Made by a program: the position numbers and the translations under genes. From assembly GCA_011316305.1 (NCBI GenBank), contig SAUG01000113.1, positions 1 to 64,000 on the forward strand: a stretch of DNA of 64,000 nucleotides, read 5' to 3'. A model generated the notes under the pieces. It did not search any database. It worked only from the letters and a program-made list of their open reading frames with translations, and was not told the DNA's origin. This document shows, one piece after another, positions 10,536 to 20,274 of the stretch. Source of the stretch: Rusavskia elegans. Lineage: Eukaryota > Ascomycota > Lecanoromycetes > Teloschistales > Teloschistaceae. The first letter of the stretch is position 1. Every line of letters begins with the position of its first letter.

Positions 10536-13076
10536 TTATCGGAAGCGTGCTGTACATCGACCCATTACCTCGCCTTGACACACTAGCTCCGCGTTGAATT
10601 CACTCCCGTCAAGAGCGAGGAGTATGTCAAAGTAGACGCCTGTGATCAGAGAGAAGTCAGCTTCCTGATCCGCATCTCGAGTCTCCCCGGTTGGATTGTG
10701 ACAGTCCCACGAGGTAGTCCAATGCGCATAAAATGGACGACGAAGAAAGGACAGAAACACTTACGGTAGAATGTTCCTTGTGGCGTGTCCATCCTCTCGA
10801 AATCTTTCTCCAGATTCTTTCGACTGAGATCACTCGTCAAGGTAACCACTTCCTTGATCCTTGGATCCTTCGTATACTCCGGGCATACATCTTCATCACA
10901 CGCGTAGAGGATGTCCTCATACATTAAAGTCGCCCCGGGCGCCACCTGTCTGAAGAAGCTAACCTTCACTGGCTCCCCAATCTTCACTCTCTGGCCCTTC
11001 TGAACGAAAATTTGCCGCGTGTATTTACAGCGATCCTTTCCATCAAGAGAGGGAACGCGGTACTGTTCAGGGTGATGACCTTCTCTGAAAGGTTGGAGAG
11101 TAGCCATCAAGTAATGCCTCCGGGCGACACGAGAGGTGATGACACGTTCAGTGATACCAGCGGTGACTGCGCCCTTGACAATGGCAGCGACTGAGTCCAT
11201 GGGACGGACTACCTTGGATTGGAACTGTGGTGGCACGTGAAGTTTTATCTGCTGGAATAGATACTCAGAAGCGCCGAAGCCGCCCACGACAAGGACATTC
11301 TGGATCAACGATGGTCAGCAAGCACTCGGTAAGACTCACGCCCATGCGTTGGAATATGTGTTCGAGTCAAGTGAGGAAAGAGAGACATCGACTTACCTGT
11401 AGCAATCTGTTCTGAGCTTGAATGGCAATAATTTGATTCCTGACGAGCTCAAGGATACGGTTGACGACTGGTTCGAAGCACTGTAGGATCTCCTCGTTCG
11501 TAAAGGTCATGTAACCTTCTTCAATGCCCGCTTCTGGAAATTCGGCTTCGATGCCCACGTCTACCGCCCACTTCTGACCATTGTTACGGAAATCGGCCTT
11601 TATTCTGTTTTCGAAATCCATGATACATTTCGCATAAACCTTGCCAGCCGTCTTCGACCCATCAGGGAGCTTCATCTTGCGTATCTTCGCTCGTAATATA
11701 TTACTGAAGTTTCGGTTCAGAGCAGTTGAACCACAAGAGTCGCCAGAACCGGCAGTACATTCCGCAACGGTAAAGGGTGTTTCTTCTTCCACTTCGTACG
11801 CAATCAAATCCACGGTACCTCCACCGCAATCGACGATGAGGACAGCGTCGCGAATCTTGAGGTTAAGAAGACCGGTCTTCGAACAGAACATGGCGGCGGC
11901 TTCAGGCTCGGTAATCAGGGTCAGACGGTTGTCATTCTCATCTCGGAGGAAACCCGCTTGGATAGCGGCTGCTCTCGTTGCAGCCTTACCGGCATCGTTC
12001 CAGATGGCCGGTACCGTGAGAAAATACCGGATATTGCGTTCTTCTCGATTGAAAACTTCGCCGAGGGTCTTCTGAAGCTGATTACGCATCGCTTGCCTGA
12101 GCTTGAAGAGATAGTCGGCCGCGACATCGATTTCCGATTTTCCAGGAGGAAGTGGGGGTAGGTTGATCGGATCGATGTATGTGTTTCCAGAAAGCATGAG
12201 CTGAAGCTTGAACCATTCCACCTTTTGCACACCTGGTTTAGGATAGCCAGTTGGTGCGAGAGCGTCTGCAATGTCTGGACCCCATCCGACAACTTTCTGA
12301 TACTGGTCGTAGTATAGCACCGTGGGAATCTGCCTCGGTCAGCAGCCGCCGGCTCCAAAACCGACCTAGGGCAATGATTCTACCTTTTGCTTGGTTTGGT
12401 TGCCTGCGCCAGGCCATTCAGTGATTATGTCCTCCTTGGCTTCGGTATTCGTCGCAAATGCAAATGCTACTCCGGAGAAGGTCGTTCCCTAGCCAGCGTC
12501 AATTCGTTTAGGCCCAATTCTCGACGGTCAAGGAGCACGACTCACGAAATCAATGCCGACGATCAATTGGGCCTTGCTCCTTCCAGCACCTTCAACCTCA
12601 ACCGGAGGCCCGCGAGTTTGATACTGGCCAAGTGTCGGCTGCGGGGCGCCTCCAGCATGCATGCCGTTTGGCTGGGGGTAGCCGCCTCCGCCTCCATAGC
12701 CGGGTGGTTGGGCGGCGCCATTGAGGGCGGGATGGCCTTGAGGATATGCGCCGGTATGAATAGGGGGTGGATGGTGGGCCATCTGCTGCTGCTGTTGTGG
12801 TGGTGGCATGGGACTTTGGGTTCTCGGGGCGTTGGGGTTGTAGGTATAGCTCGGGGGACGGCCAAGGCCGCTGTTCTGAGGTTGATTCATGGGCAGGCTG
12901 GTGGTTGAAGATGTGTTGTTGGGAGGAGTCGGGGGAATGCCGTTGGTGGGAGGAGCGAGGGTCAGAGTGCTGGCGTTGGAGGTGTTTGTGGTGGTTGCGC
13001 TGCCGTTGTCACGATTTCTGTTCGGATTGCGCTTGGACCCAAAAGAAGCGCCAAATTGCTTAAATCGGGAGTTCAT
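10536..13076 (-). CDS. Hsp70-like ATPase of the HSPA12 type with a low-complexity N-terminus
   Basis: Five exons on the minus strand: 13076-12546, 12488-12384, 12329-11397, 11299-10765 and 10639-10536, 735 residues. The open frame reaches a GTG at 13097, but the ATG at 13076 is used. The first 165 residues are rich in Asn, Thr, Pro, Gln and Gly with a five-glutamine run, and look disordered. The ATPase begins with LIVGIDFGTTFSGVAFA, whose phosphate-1 loop is created by removing intron 12545-12489. Later landmarks are the LIVDCGGGTVDLIAYEV phosphate-2 loop and the VLVVGGFGASEYL adenosine loop. The C-terminal part lacks a canonical Hsp70 peptide-binding domain, as in the animal HSPA12 group and in many expanded fungal relatives of unknown function. 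Probably a cytosolic ATPase; partners cannot be read from the sequence. Confidence 0.9.
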
Positions 13077-14197
13077 GAGGACCAGCTCATCCGTCACTGA
13101 TCCGATGTAGGAGGACGTTGCAGTGCCAGGGAAAGCAGTCGATGAGGACCGGGGGTGGAGATGTGCAGGGCAGAGTGGTCAGTGGATGGGATCCGAGTCC
13201 CAAAGTCCTTCCCGCCGAGGACTCGTGGTTTTAGTGTTTGGCCTGAGGTGTGACGGGAGTAGCGAGTGGGGAGTGGGGAGTGGGGAGTGGAGTCGAGGAC
13301 GGTAGACAGAGGGAAGCAGCCTTGCCTTGGGCGGTGCTGTCAGGACTCGAAAGTCGATCAGATTTAGATCTGGTCGTGGGGCTGAGTCGCAGAGATTCAA
13401 ACAGCCGCCGGCTGGAGGATGCTGCCGATAATAAAGACTGTCAGATCAGGTACTCAGTTATCTGGACTGAACTGATTCATCTGATCCCTTCCGCCATCAC
13501 ATACACCTTCATGGGACTGGATTCAATATTCAATAATGTTCGATTCACAGGCTACTCAGGACAAGACAGGATGTACTGTATATGTAAGAAGAGGTCGTCC
13601 ACCAGCGGCCCCGCATCTGCCCATGTACAAACGTGCAGCAGCCCTATTCCATGTTTCATTCGCCTGCTTTGGGTGATTACGGATACTGATATACCCAATC
13701 CCTTCCTGAGACGTCCTCAGACCCGCTGGCCTCCTTCTCCTGTACCGCTACCGTAGCCTTCAACATTATCCCTGTGCCTTTGAACTATCAGGGCAAGTCC
13801 CGTCGATAATTCCTTTGTTTTCGTCCGAACATTTTACTTTCCCAATGCGGCTCCCACGTTACCCGACCATTATAATGTACCAACCAAGCTCGTCAGGTAA
13901 GAGTGCTGAGAACACCAATAGCAACATATGTACAATCATGTACATTAATTTTCACCGAGTAACATCTGGATTTGTCAAGTTGATCCTATGCCCACAGACA
14001 GCTTCCCGCATCGTCTTACACCAAGGGAATGGAACAATCCTTCCACCTCGCTGCATACTTTGTTCCTCGCACTTGAACCTCAATCTCGATCATTTACAAT
14101 CCCAATCTGGTGCCCCTTTTCACCTGCTCGGGTTCCCCCTTACACGTCCTTCATGTCTGATTCAACGCACGTATGAGTCAGTTGCAATCCTCCTGGA
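13077..14197. other. Intergenic region with a heptanucleotide microsatellite
   Basis: The right-hand flank is the decarboxylase pseudogene, so this 1.1 kb is mainly promoter and 5' UTR of the Hsp70-like gene (reading leftwards). It carries about four copies of GAGTGGG at 13264-13292. A 128-codon plus-strand frame at 13815-14201 has no recognisable content and I treat it as chance. Confidence 0.45.
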
Positions 14198-15327
14198 CTA
14201 GTAGACCTTTGCAAGCATCGAATTGACCTTAAAGATCGGCGGGTCAGCCCCAGATTTCGTAGCCTCGGGTCTGAATCGCACTTTGGTTCCGGGTCGAAAG
14301 ACCAAGCAATACGTAGATCCGCCACTTTTTCAACTCGCTGGCCTTCGGAAACGGTGACTTCGCATGATGAGCACTCGGTTATACCCACAGGCATGAAGCA
14401 CATCAGACCAATGTTCGAATCGTCGGCATCGATGAAAATCATCATCCGCGTGGCTGCAGGAGTCAGGTAGGCTTGAGAAGTATCAGGGGGTGGACTTGTC
14501 AAATCCAACGTTGGGGGCTTGAGCATAGTATGCGCCCGGTTTTACATACGCTTTCTGGATGGTCCTGTTTACAGGACTATGCCTCGATGCCAATGGTGGC
14601 AATAGGTGGGGCCAAGGTACGCTTGGTACACGTTTCCAGCATAAAAATTCGGTGACAGAGGATCGTCAGCCAGTATATCTGCCAGTGGGTAGGCTTGGTC
14701 TTTCATCCAGAAATGATCATGGGGTTTGACTCCATACGCAAGCCGATACGACGCTGATTCGCAAGCGTTGACGATGACGGTGGTACCGTTGGAGAGCCAA
14801 CAGAGCGTGCTCCATTGCAAAGCCTTTTTGTGAAAAAGTCATCCCATGATTGGAATCCAAAGTGTGGCTCGGCCGGGTTGCAGACATAGTCGACGGCAAA
14901 GTTCGGCATAAGTGCAAGGGCCTTCGCTCCGAGCCATCCTCTGTCAGGGTCCGCGTCCAGTACGTATCTTGACTCCGGAGAGCCGAGGAAGGTTGTCCAT
15001 GTGTTAAGGATCTTTCTGATCTGCATGTTGACTTTTTTGATTGAGGAATGCTGCAATGCCGCTTGGGGTCGCCATGGGAAAGGCGAGGACGGCGTTGATT
15101 GGAAACCCTTTCTGGCTAATTGTATCGAACTCGGGAGCCCGAACGATAATATCATTCAGATGTCGAAGAAATGCCTTGTGGTCACGTATTTGTGTATGGC
15201 CACTGGGGTCCATGTTGAAGGAAGGTTGACGAGGTATCTCCAAGAACATGTCAGTGAAAAGCCGGTATATCAATGAATCGTTCTCAATTTAGTTCCAGAG
15301 CTCCTTGACAACAGGACTCGACGAATG
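14198..15327 (-). pseudogene. Broken phosphatidylserine-decarboxylase-family gene (L-tryptophan-decarboxylase PsiD-like)
   Basis: Minus-strand homology is continuous but scattered over all three frames. In order: VVKELWN then an in-frame stop (15291-15289); TDMFLEIPRQPSF...FDTIS; a frame change at an A6 run (15038-15033) into KILNTWTTFLGSPESRYVL...FQSWDDFFTKR; a second change near 14795-14772 into TVIVNACESASYRLAYGV; a third at a duplicated GGCAT (14592-14579) into SPVNRTIQKAYVKPGAYYA; a fourth near 14510 into PPDTSQAYLTPAATR...EVTVSEGQRVEK; and a short deletion at about 14325 that removes roughly nine residues before the self-cleavage site GGST (14323-14312), after which CLVFRPGTKVRF...FKVNSMLAKV runs to a TAG at 14198. 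These are family hallmarks of pyruvoyl-dependent decarboxylases with the N-terminal PsiD-like domain. With one nonsense codon, at least four frame breaks and a deletion, no active enzyme can be made. Neighbouring genes are intact, so sequencing error is unlikely. Confidence 0.88.
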
Positions 15328-15405
15328 AACTCAATTCCCTGCCATGTTCGTCACCGGATTGTGATCTTATTTGATGCAGTTTTCCGCCCTCTGTAGTTTT
15401 GTCAA

Positions 15406-15945
15406 CTACTTCATCTTCACCAAGGTCAATAGCCTTGATAGATATCCTTGGCCCCTTGGATGTTGGGACAGATTCTGTGGAACTGTCAATCGTTGCAGGG
15501 CGACGTTCTTGCTGCTGAACGGAAGCATAAATCGAAGAGCATCAAAACAGCCCATGTTGCGTGTTAATTTTCTCTTAACCGAAAGCAGACACAACAAACG
15601 TAGTGGCTTGAACTGATTTGTACCACATACAAGAACACCAAACCGTTGATCATCAAATCTCAGGCTTCGTCCTGGTATTCGTTGAGAATTCTTGTCTTCC
15701 CAGGAGCGAAGGTCACAGTTGGACTTAAAGACTCGCTCGATGTCGATAGAAATACGGACGGCAGTACTGCTCGAGGTGATTTCCATAGTGTACTTGTGGG
15801 GAAATTCGTTGATGTTGAAGTTCATGACGTTGAAGTTCATGCAGCAGTCTGCATCGAGAACGATGGAGAAGCTCGGTCCGGCCACAGACGCATCAGAAGC
15901 CCAGAACAATGTATATGTACCATGGCGAGATCCATCAAACAACAT
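15406..15945 (-). CDS. Unassigned open frame between the decarboxylase pseudogene and the methyltransferase
   Basis: A 180-codon open frame whose first third reads like protein (TYTLFWASDASVAGPSFSIV; then alternating polar/hydrophobic strands such as YTMEITSSSTAVRISIDIERV, suggestive of beta structure), while the last third is basic and unconvincing. A plus-strand frame of 100-113 codons overlaps it. I recognise no family. It contains a 15-base direct repeat at about 15808-15842 (TTGAAGTTCATG twice). It may be a fragment of a decayed gene belonging to the same former locus as the pseudogene, or chance. No start or intron signal decides it. Confidence 0.25.
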   Translation of the reverse strand: MLFDGSRHGTYTLFWASDASVAGPSFSIVLDADCCMNFNVMNFNINEFPHKYTMEITSSSTAVRISIDIERVFKSNCDLRSWEDKNSQRIPGRSLRFDDQRFGVLVCGTNQFKPLRLLCLLSVKRKLTRNMGCFDALRFMLPFSSKNVALQRLTVPQNLSQHPRGQGYLSRLLTLVKMK

Positions 15946-16266
15946 ACTCGCACCCGTGCCTACAAGAACCGGACGAAGCCAGTCTAGTAGTTAGCTGTCA
16001 CCTACTATCTATAGTCGCTATCGCGATGTAGAAATTATCGTTACCTCGACCACCATGTCTCCAAGGAACTCTTCATCCAGTAAACATCGCAGGACATGAT
16101 GGATGGTCCTGAATACACTGTCCTGCGATCGATGAGGACGGTTGTTTATGCTTTTTCTTTGGTGAGTCCCCGCTCGCCATGCATTCTGCACGTCGCTCAT
16201 CCAAGTGGAACAGCTCAGCAGCAATGCTGACTCGGACCTGGAAACTCCTGGATTGGATCGGGTTCC

Positions 16267-17720
16267 TCAAGCGATCTTCTTGGCTATCCAATGAGATGTT
16301 CGATAGGAATTTTGCAGCATACTGTTTGGGTTCTGTATGTATCCCGAAGCAGAAGCTTCATCCTTGACCCCTCGGTCATCAACCTCGAATCCCATACTTT
16401 CGACCAGCTTTAATACCTCTTCAACAGAAAGCTCAATGCTTCCCCGATTCATGTGACTTGCCGATTGTTCGTCGTGGACATTCTTCGCTGCTTGCTCGTT
16501 TTGCGAAGTCCAATGCCACAATAAGGGGCCGTTGTTACTCCAGATGCCACCAGCTTCTAAGCAATGATGCACGGTCTTGATATACCGGATGACGTCTTGG
16601 GCGGTATCCAGGAAAAAGACAGTTGCCACAGCCTGGAAGACCCCTCTATTCTTTGCCTTGCAGTATAATTCGGTGAAATCCGCCGCGGTCATGTTCATTC
16701 TTTCAGATGCGCTTTTACGGCCCGCCACATGGCTGTCTGCGAGGGCCGTCGCAACGTGCACATCTGGTATCTTAACCTTTTTTAGTTGATCAGCTCTGGA
16801 AATTACATTCGAAAAATCAGAAGCGAACGGGAACAGGGTGTACTGCTCAGCCTCATCACAATGGTTCAGAATCCAATTACTGGCGATCAGTTGATGGTAT
16901 GAAATCTCATTGCCCTCGACATCGTAGCCTTGCTTACAGAGTTCGAAGACAAGTCGTCCGAGACCTGTACGTGTGGTCAGCCAATCGAGTATTGCGATTA
17001 ATCAGACTGGATTCAATACTTGCCCGCTCCTGGGACTAGTACTCTGATGTCTCCCTTGTTGGGAACATTGGCAAAGGCAGCATCGATGTCTCGCAGGACC
17101 GGCCCGTAAGATGTTCGGCGTTCACCAGCTCCTTCTGAACTCCAATCTCGATAGAATTGGCGAATGGTAGATCTTGCTTTATCCAGGTCCAAAGTTTTGG
17201 CTTCTCCATGCCAATAAGTCGGATCCACCACCCCTGGTTCAGCTTCGAGACGAAAGGACTCAAGACCTATCTTCAAGATTTCGGCGGCAATGTCGGCATT
17301 AGCGTCAATGGCATCGTCGACATGTTCCAGTATTTCGAGAAAGTTGAAAGGAGGGGCCGACAGCAGTTGCCATTCTGACAAGGGAAGAGCGTAGAAGTTC
17401 TGTCGACGACGATGTGTCACGTTGGAATGGGCCACTCTACGGTACTGTCTATATCACAGAATCCATTGGTTACTGATTGAAGCAGATCTGAGCCAACGAA
17501 AACATCATCGGTCTCATCACCATGGCGTACATGGTCAACAACAGGAATGTTGAAGAAGCAGAAGCAATACAATGACAAGCCCAAGTGAGGTACATGACTG
17601 AAAGTATGGGATACTCGAGACCGACCTAAAGGAATCGAGGGTGGCGAACAGTGTCTTCCTCTCTTCTTTGTCCAGGACTACTGTGGATGCACTGTGCCAA
17701 CTCTCCTCGAAGGGTGACAT
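16267..17720 (-). CDS. Carnosine N-methyltransferase-like (N2227 family) SAM-dependent methyltransferase
   Basis: Three exons on the minus strand: 17720-17626, 17448-17024 and 16964-16267, 405 residues. Splicing 17625-17449 (177 bases) joins LFATLDSFR to QYRRVAHSNVTHRRRQNFY, the conserved family N-terminus. The second intron, 17023-16965, must use a GC donor (GG then GCAAGT) because the frame stops two codons later; removing it rebuilds the SAM-binding glycine loop VLVPGAGLGRLVFEL, followed by GYDVEGNEISYHQL, both family signatures. Other motifs: FVA-like ATVFFLDTAQDVIRYI and GGIWSNNGPLLWHW. The animal enzyme methylates the imidazole of carnosine to anserine; the fungal substrate is unknown, probably a histidine-containing small molecule or peptide. 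The start ATG at 17720 is a choice: the frame extends to a GTG at 17816. It lies next to a decarboxylase pseudogene. Confidence 0.9.
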
Positions 17721-18420
17721 GCGTGACGGCGGGACTTGGGAAAACCCGGGAGTCGTGTCGGTGACTGATGGCGTGATAGGAAGACTTACTCGTGGTGTAC
17801 GAGGTCGTCCTGGCACCTCCTTCCCGATCTACCGATCATTACACCCCGATTGCACTACGCTGAGGATCTGCAGATGCTTGCATTATAATTGCTCTGGGGG
17901 ATGACGCAGGATCTGTCGTGACGTATTGCGGATATTTGCACGAACCATGGGAGCCCAAGGAGTGACGGACGTTCATGGCTTGTCTGTGTCCTGCGGGATC
18001 AAGGTTGAATTGAAAGCGGTGGCAAAGGGTGGGTGGGGGCGTCTGGCAATCTTGGTGGACGGCTGTCTCCAAGCCTCTTCTCAACCCTCTTCCGAACGAC
18101 GACTATCCTCCTCAGCTCTCGACCTAAGTGGACCATGGATCTTGGGCAAACCAGGAACAACCCTCGCTACCTTCGAGCTATACCGCCCATTGCCAGGGTT
18201 GTGTTGAGTCCAGCCAGAGATCGGTCCGTCGTGCCTGCCTCGTACCATACATAAGAGCCCACCCACACGTTCTTGCCTTTCTTTTCATCTTTCTCATGGT
18301 CGGATTTCCTATGAGGAATCGTGAACTGTAGCTTCACTGAACGAGCCTTTCATCGTTCTCTGTATCCATTTCCTGCTTCGATTTGCCCATTCTCTCGGCA
18401 AACCTTTCATTAGCACCAAG
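17721..18420. promoter_or_regulatory. Divergent intergenic region, 700 bases
   Basis: Separates the start codons of the N2227 methyltransferase (minus) and the sulfotransferase-like gene (plus), so it carries both promoters. Short open frames on both strands have no recognisable content. CT-rich sequence (18270-18300) and a possible pyrimidine stretch precede the plus-strand gene; no named motif seen. Confidence 0.45.
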
Positions 18421-20274
18421 ATGTCCAATAAACCCATCTTTGTTGCGACCCATCCCCGAGCATGTTCAACAGCCTTTGAACGGGTGCGTTTGCGCCCATC
18501 AGAGCAATAGGCCGTGGAACTAATCGCCGGGAAGGTCTTCATGACCCAGCGCGATACCCTCAAATGCGTCCACGAACCATTTGGTGATGCTTTCTACTAT
18601 GGATCCGAGAGGCTGAGCTCGAGATACGAAGACAATCTGACTGGCCGCAAGGACAGCGGTTTCACCCACTCGACCTACCGTACCATCCTCGACAGATTTG
18701 AGCGCGAGGCTTCCGAGGTCCGGTTCATCCTTCTTGTCCCTTTAAATTGTTGCGTCACATCGTCCTTCAGGCCAAAATCCCCCCAAGCGACTTTCCTATC
18801 TCGTTCTCCCTGACTTTCGATGTCTTCGTATGCGGTCGATCCAAGAGCATGTTCTGCTATGCATCTCAATCCTCGTTTCCGACCTGGTGCGCATGATGAC
18901 ATGTCGTTGTTTCGTCTCAGCATGTCATTGTGTTGTTTCCAAGTACCCTTTTCCTGATGGACCATGACCTTCGCTTCTTCCCATTGTTTACGGATATTGC
19001 TGCGGATGCGTCATCAAGAATAAGCTGAATGCAATCAGCCTGCTTACCCCGTCACAGGGCAAGCGTCTCGTGATCAAGGATATGGCCTACTACCTATTCC
19101 CGCCTGAGGGTTCACCTGCGAGCATTGCACCATCCGTAGGCAGAGTCAAGCGTGGTGTTGGAACCACCGAAGCTGTGACCAACGGTACCACGAATGGTAC
19201 CACCAAGGCTCCGTATCCGTACGACACGGATGCTGAGCCCAACAACCCCACTGTTATCCCTCGGGATACGTTGGGCAAGTTCCATTTCACCTTCTTGATC
19301 CGACACCCACATTCGAGCATTCCGTCGTACTATCGCTGCTGTGTCCCGCCACTGGACAAGGTCACTGGCTTCTACGACTTCATGCCCTCCGAGGCGGGAT
19401 ACGACGAGCTGCGCCGGCTTTTTGATTACCTTCGCTCGATCGGTCAGGTCGGGCCAGAGACTGCAGGGGAGAACCCTAACGAAGGATCGGCGAGCAATGG
19501 TGTCGACCTCTTGAACGGCGTCTCCTCGAATGGTGTCTCCTCTTCGAACGGCGTCCACTCTTCGAATGGTGTCTCCTCGAATGGTGTCACCTCTTCAAAC
19601 GGCGTCCACCCCTCGAATGGTGTCACTCGAGGTGTCGAGGTGTGCGTCATAGATGCCGACGATCTGTTGGATAATCCGGCCGGAATCGTCGAGGCTTTCT
19701 GCAAGAGCACAGGTATCGAATTCACCCCAGACATGCTCGAATGGAACACAGAGGCCGATCAGCAACAGGCCAAGGAAGCATTCAGCAAATGGGTAAGCAT
19801 GTGGATTACCCTGTCTATCCTATTAATAGGCAACCTGGGCATTCGATACTTCGATTCTCGCACAAAGCGGCTGCCCTGCCGGTGCAATGGCGAACGACCC
19901 AGAAGCTGATTGTCTACCTTTGCGATCCCTGAACATAATCAATGTCTTGCTGGTCGATTCGATAAAGACATGCTGACTCGAAATTCTATCTTAGCCGGGT
20001 TTCCATGACGATGCCATGAATAGCTGCGACCTCAAACCCCGCCAGCATGTAAGTCCTCTTTCCTCCTACCGGTCAGCATCTGTTCGGCTTCTTCCAAACC
20101 GAGCCCCATACTGATGTAAATGACCACAAGAAGAAAAAGTTCAAGAGCATCGAAGATGAAAACGCGGAATGGGCGGAGAAGTACGGCAAGAAAGGCGCTA
20201 AGCTCATCCGTCAGACGGTGGATGCCAACATTGAGGACTATGAGTATCTCAAACAATTCGCTATCAAAGTCTGA
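18421..20274 (+). CDS. Sulfotransferase-like P-loop protein with an internal NGV repeat
   Basis: Five exons: 18421-18483, 18535-18717, 19058-19792, 19995-20048 and 20131-20274, 392 residues. The N-terminus PIFVATHPRACSTAFERVFM has the form of the 5'-phosphosulfate-binding loop of fungal sulfotransferase-like proteins and is made by splicing a 51-base intron (branch site ACTAAT, acceptor AAG). HEPFGDAFY, IKDMAYYLFPP and LIRHPHSSIPSYYR follow, the last resembling the 3'-phosphate-binding loop; the tail is DYEYLKQFAIKV. Between the two halves lies a Ser/Asn/Gly/Val repeat (about residues 227-275). Intron 2 (18718-19057) is 340 bases, much longer than other introns here. The last acceptor could be at 20130 or 20133. 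Whether it transfers sulfate or only shares the fold is unknown. Confidence 0.8.
19490..19632 (+). repeat. Coding minisatellite encoding NGV units
   Basis: Eight consecutive Asn-Gly-Val cores, mostly in Ser-Asn-Gly-Val contexts spaced by 12-18 bases, are encoded by variants of TCGAATGGTGTC and TCGAACGGCGTC. The units are in frame with the sulfotransferase-like gene, so length changes by whole units would not break it. Confidence 0.9.

Noticed and set aside
12387..13305. Plus-strand open frames up to 173 codons over the Hsp70-like N-terminal exon
   Set aside because: Antisense shadow of a low-complexity coding exon; composition (Trp, Gly, Cys-rich) is not protein-like.
13815..14201. 128-codon plus-strand ORF
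   Set aside because: No family motif, overlaps the 3' end of the decarboxylase pseudogene, and codon usage differs from the real genes.
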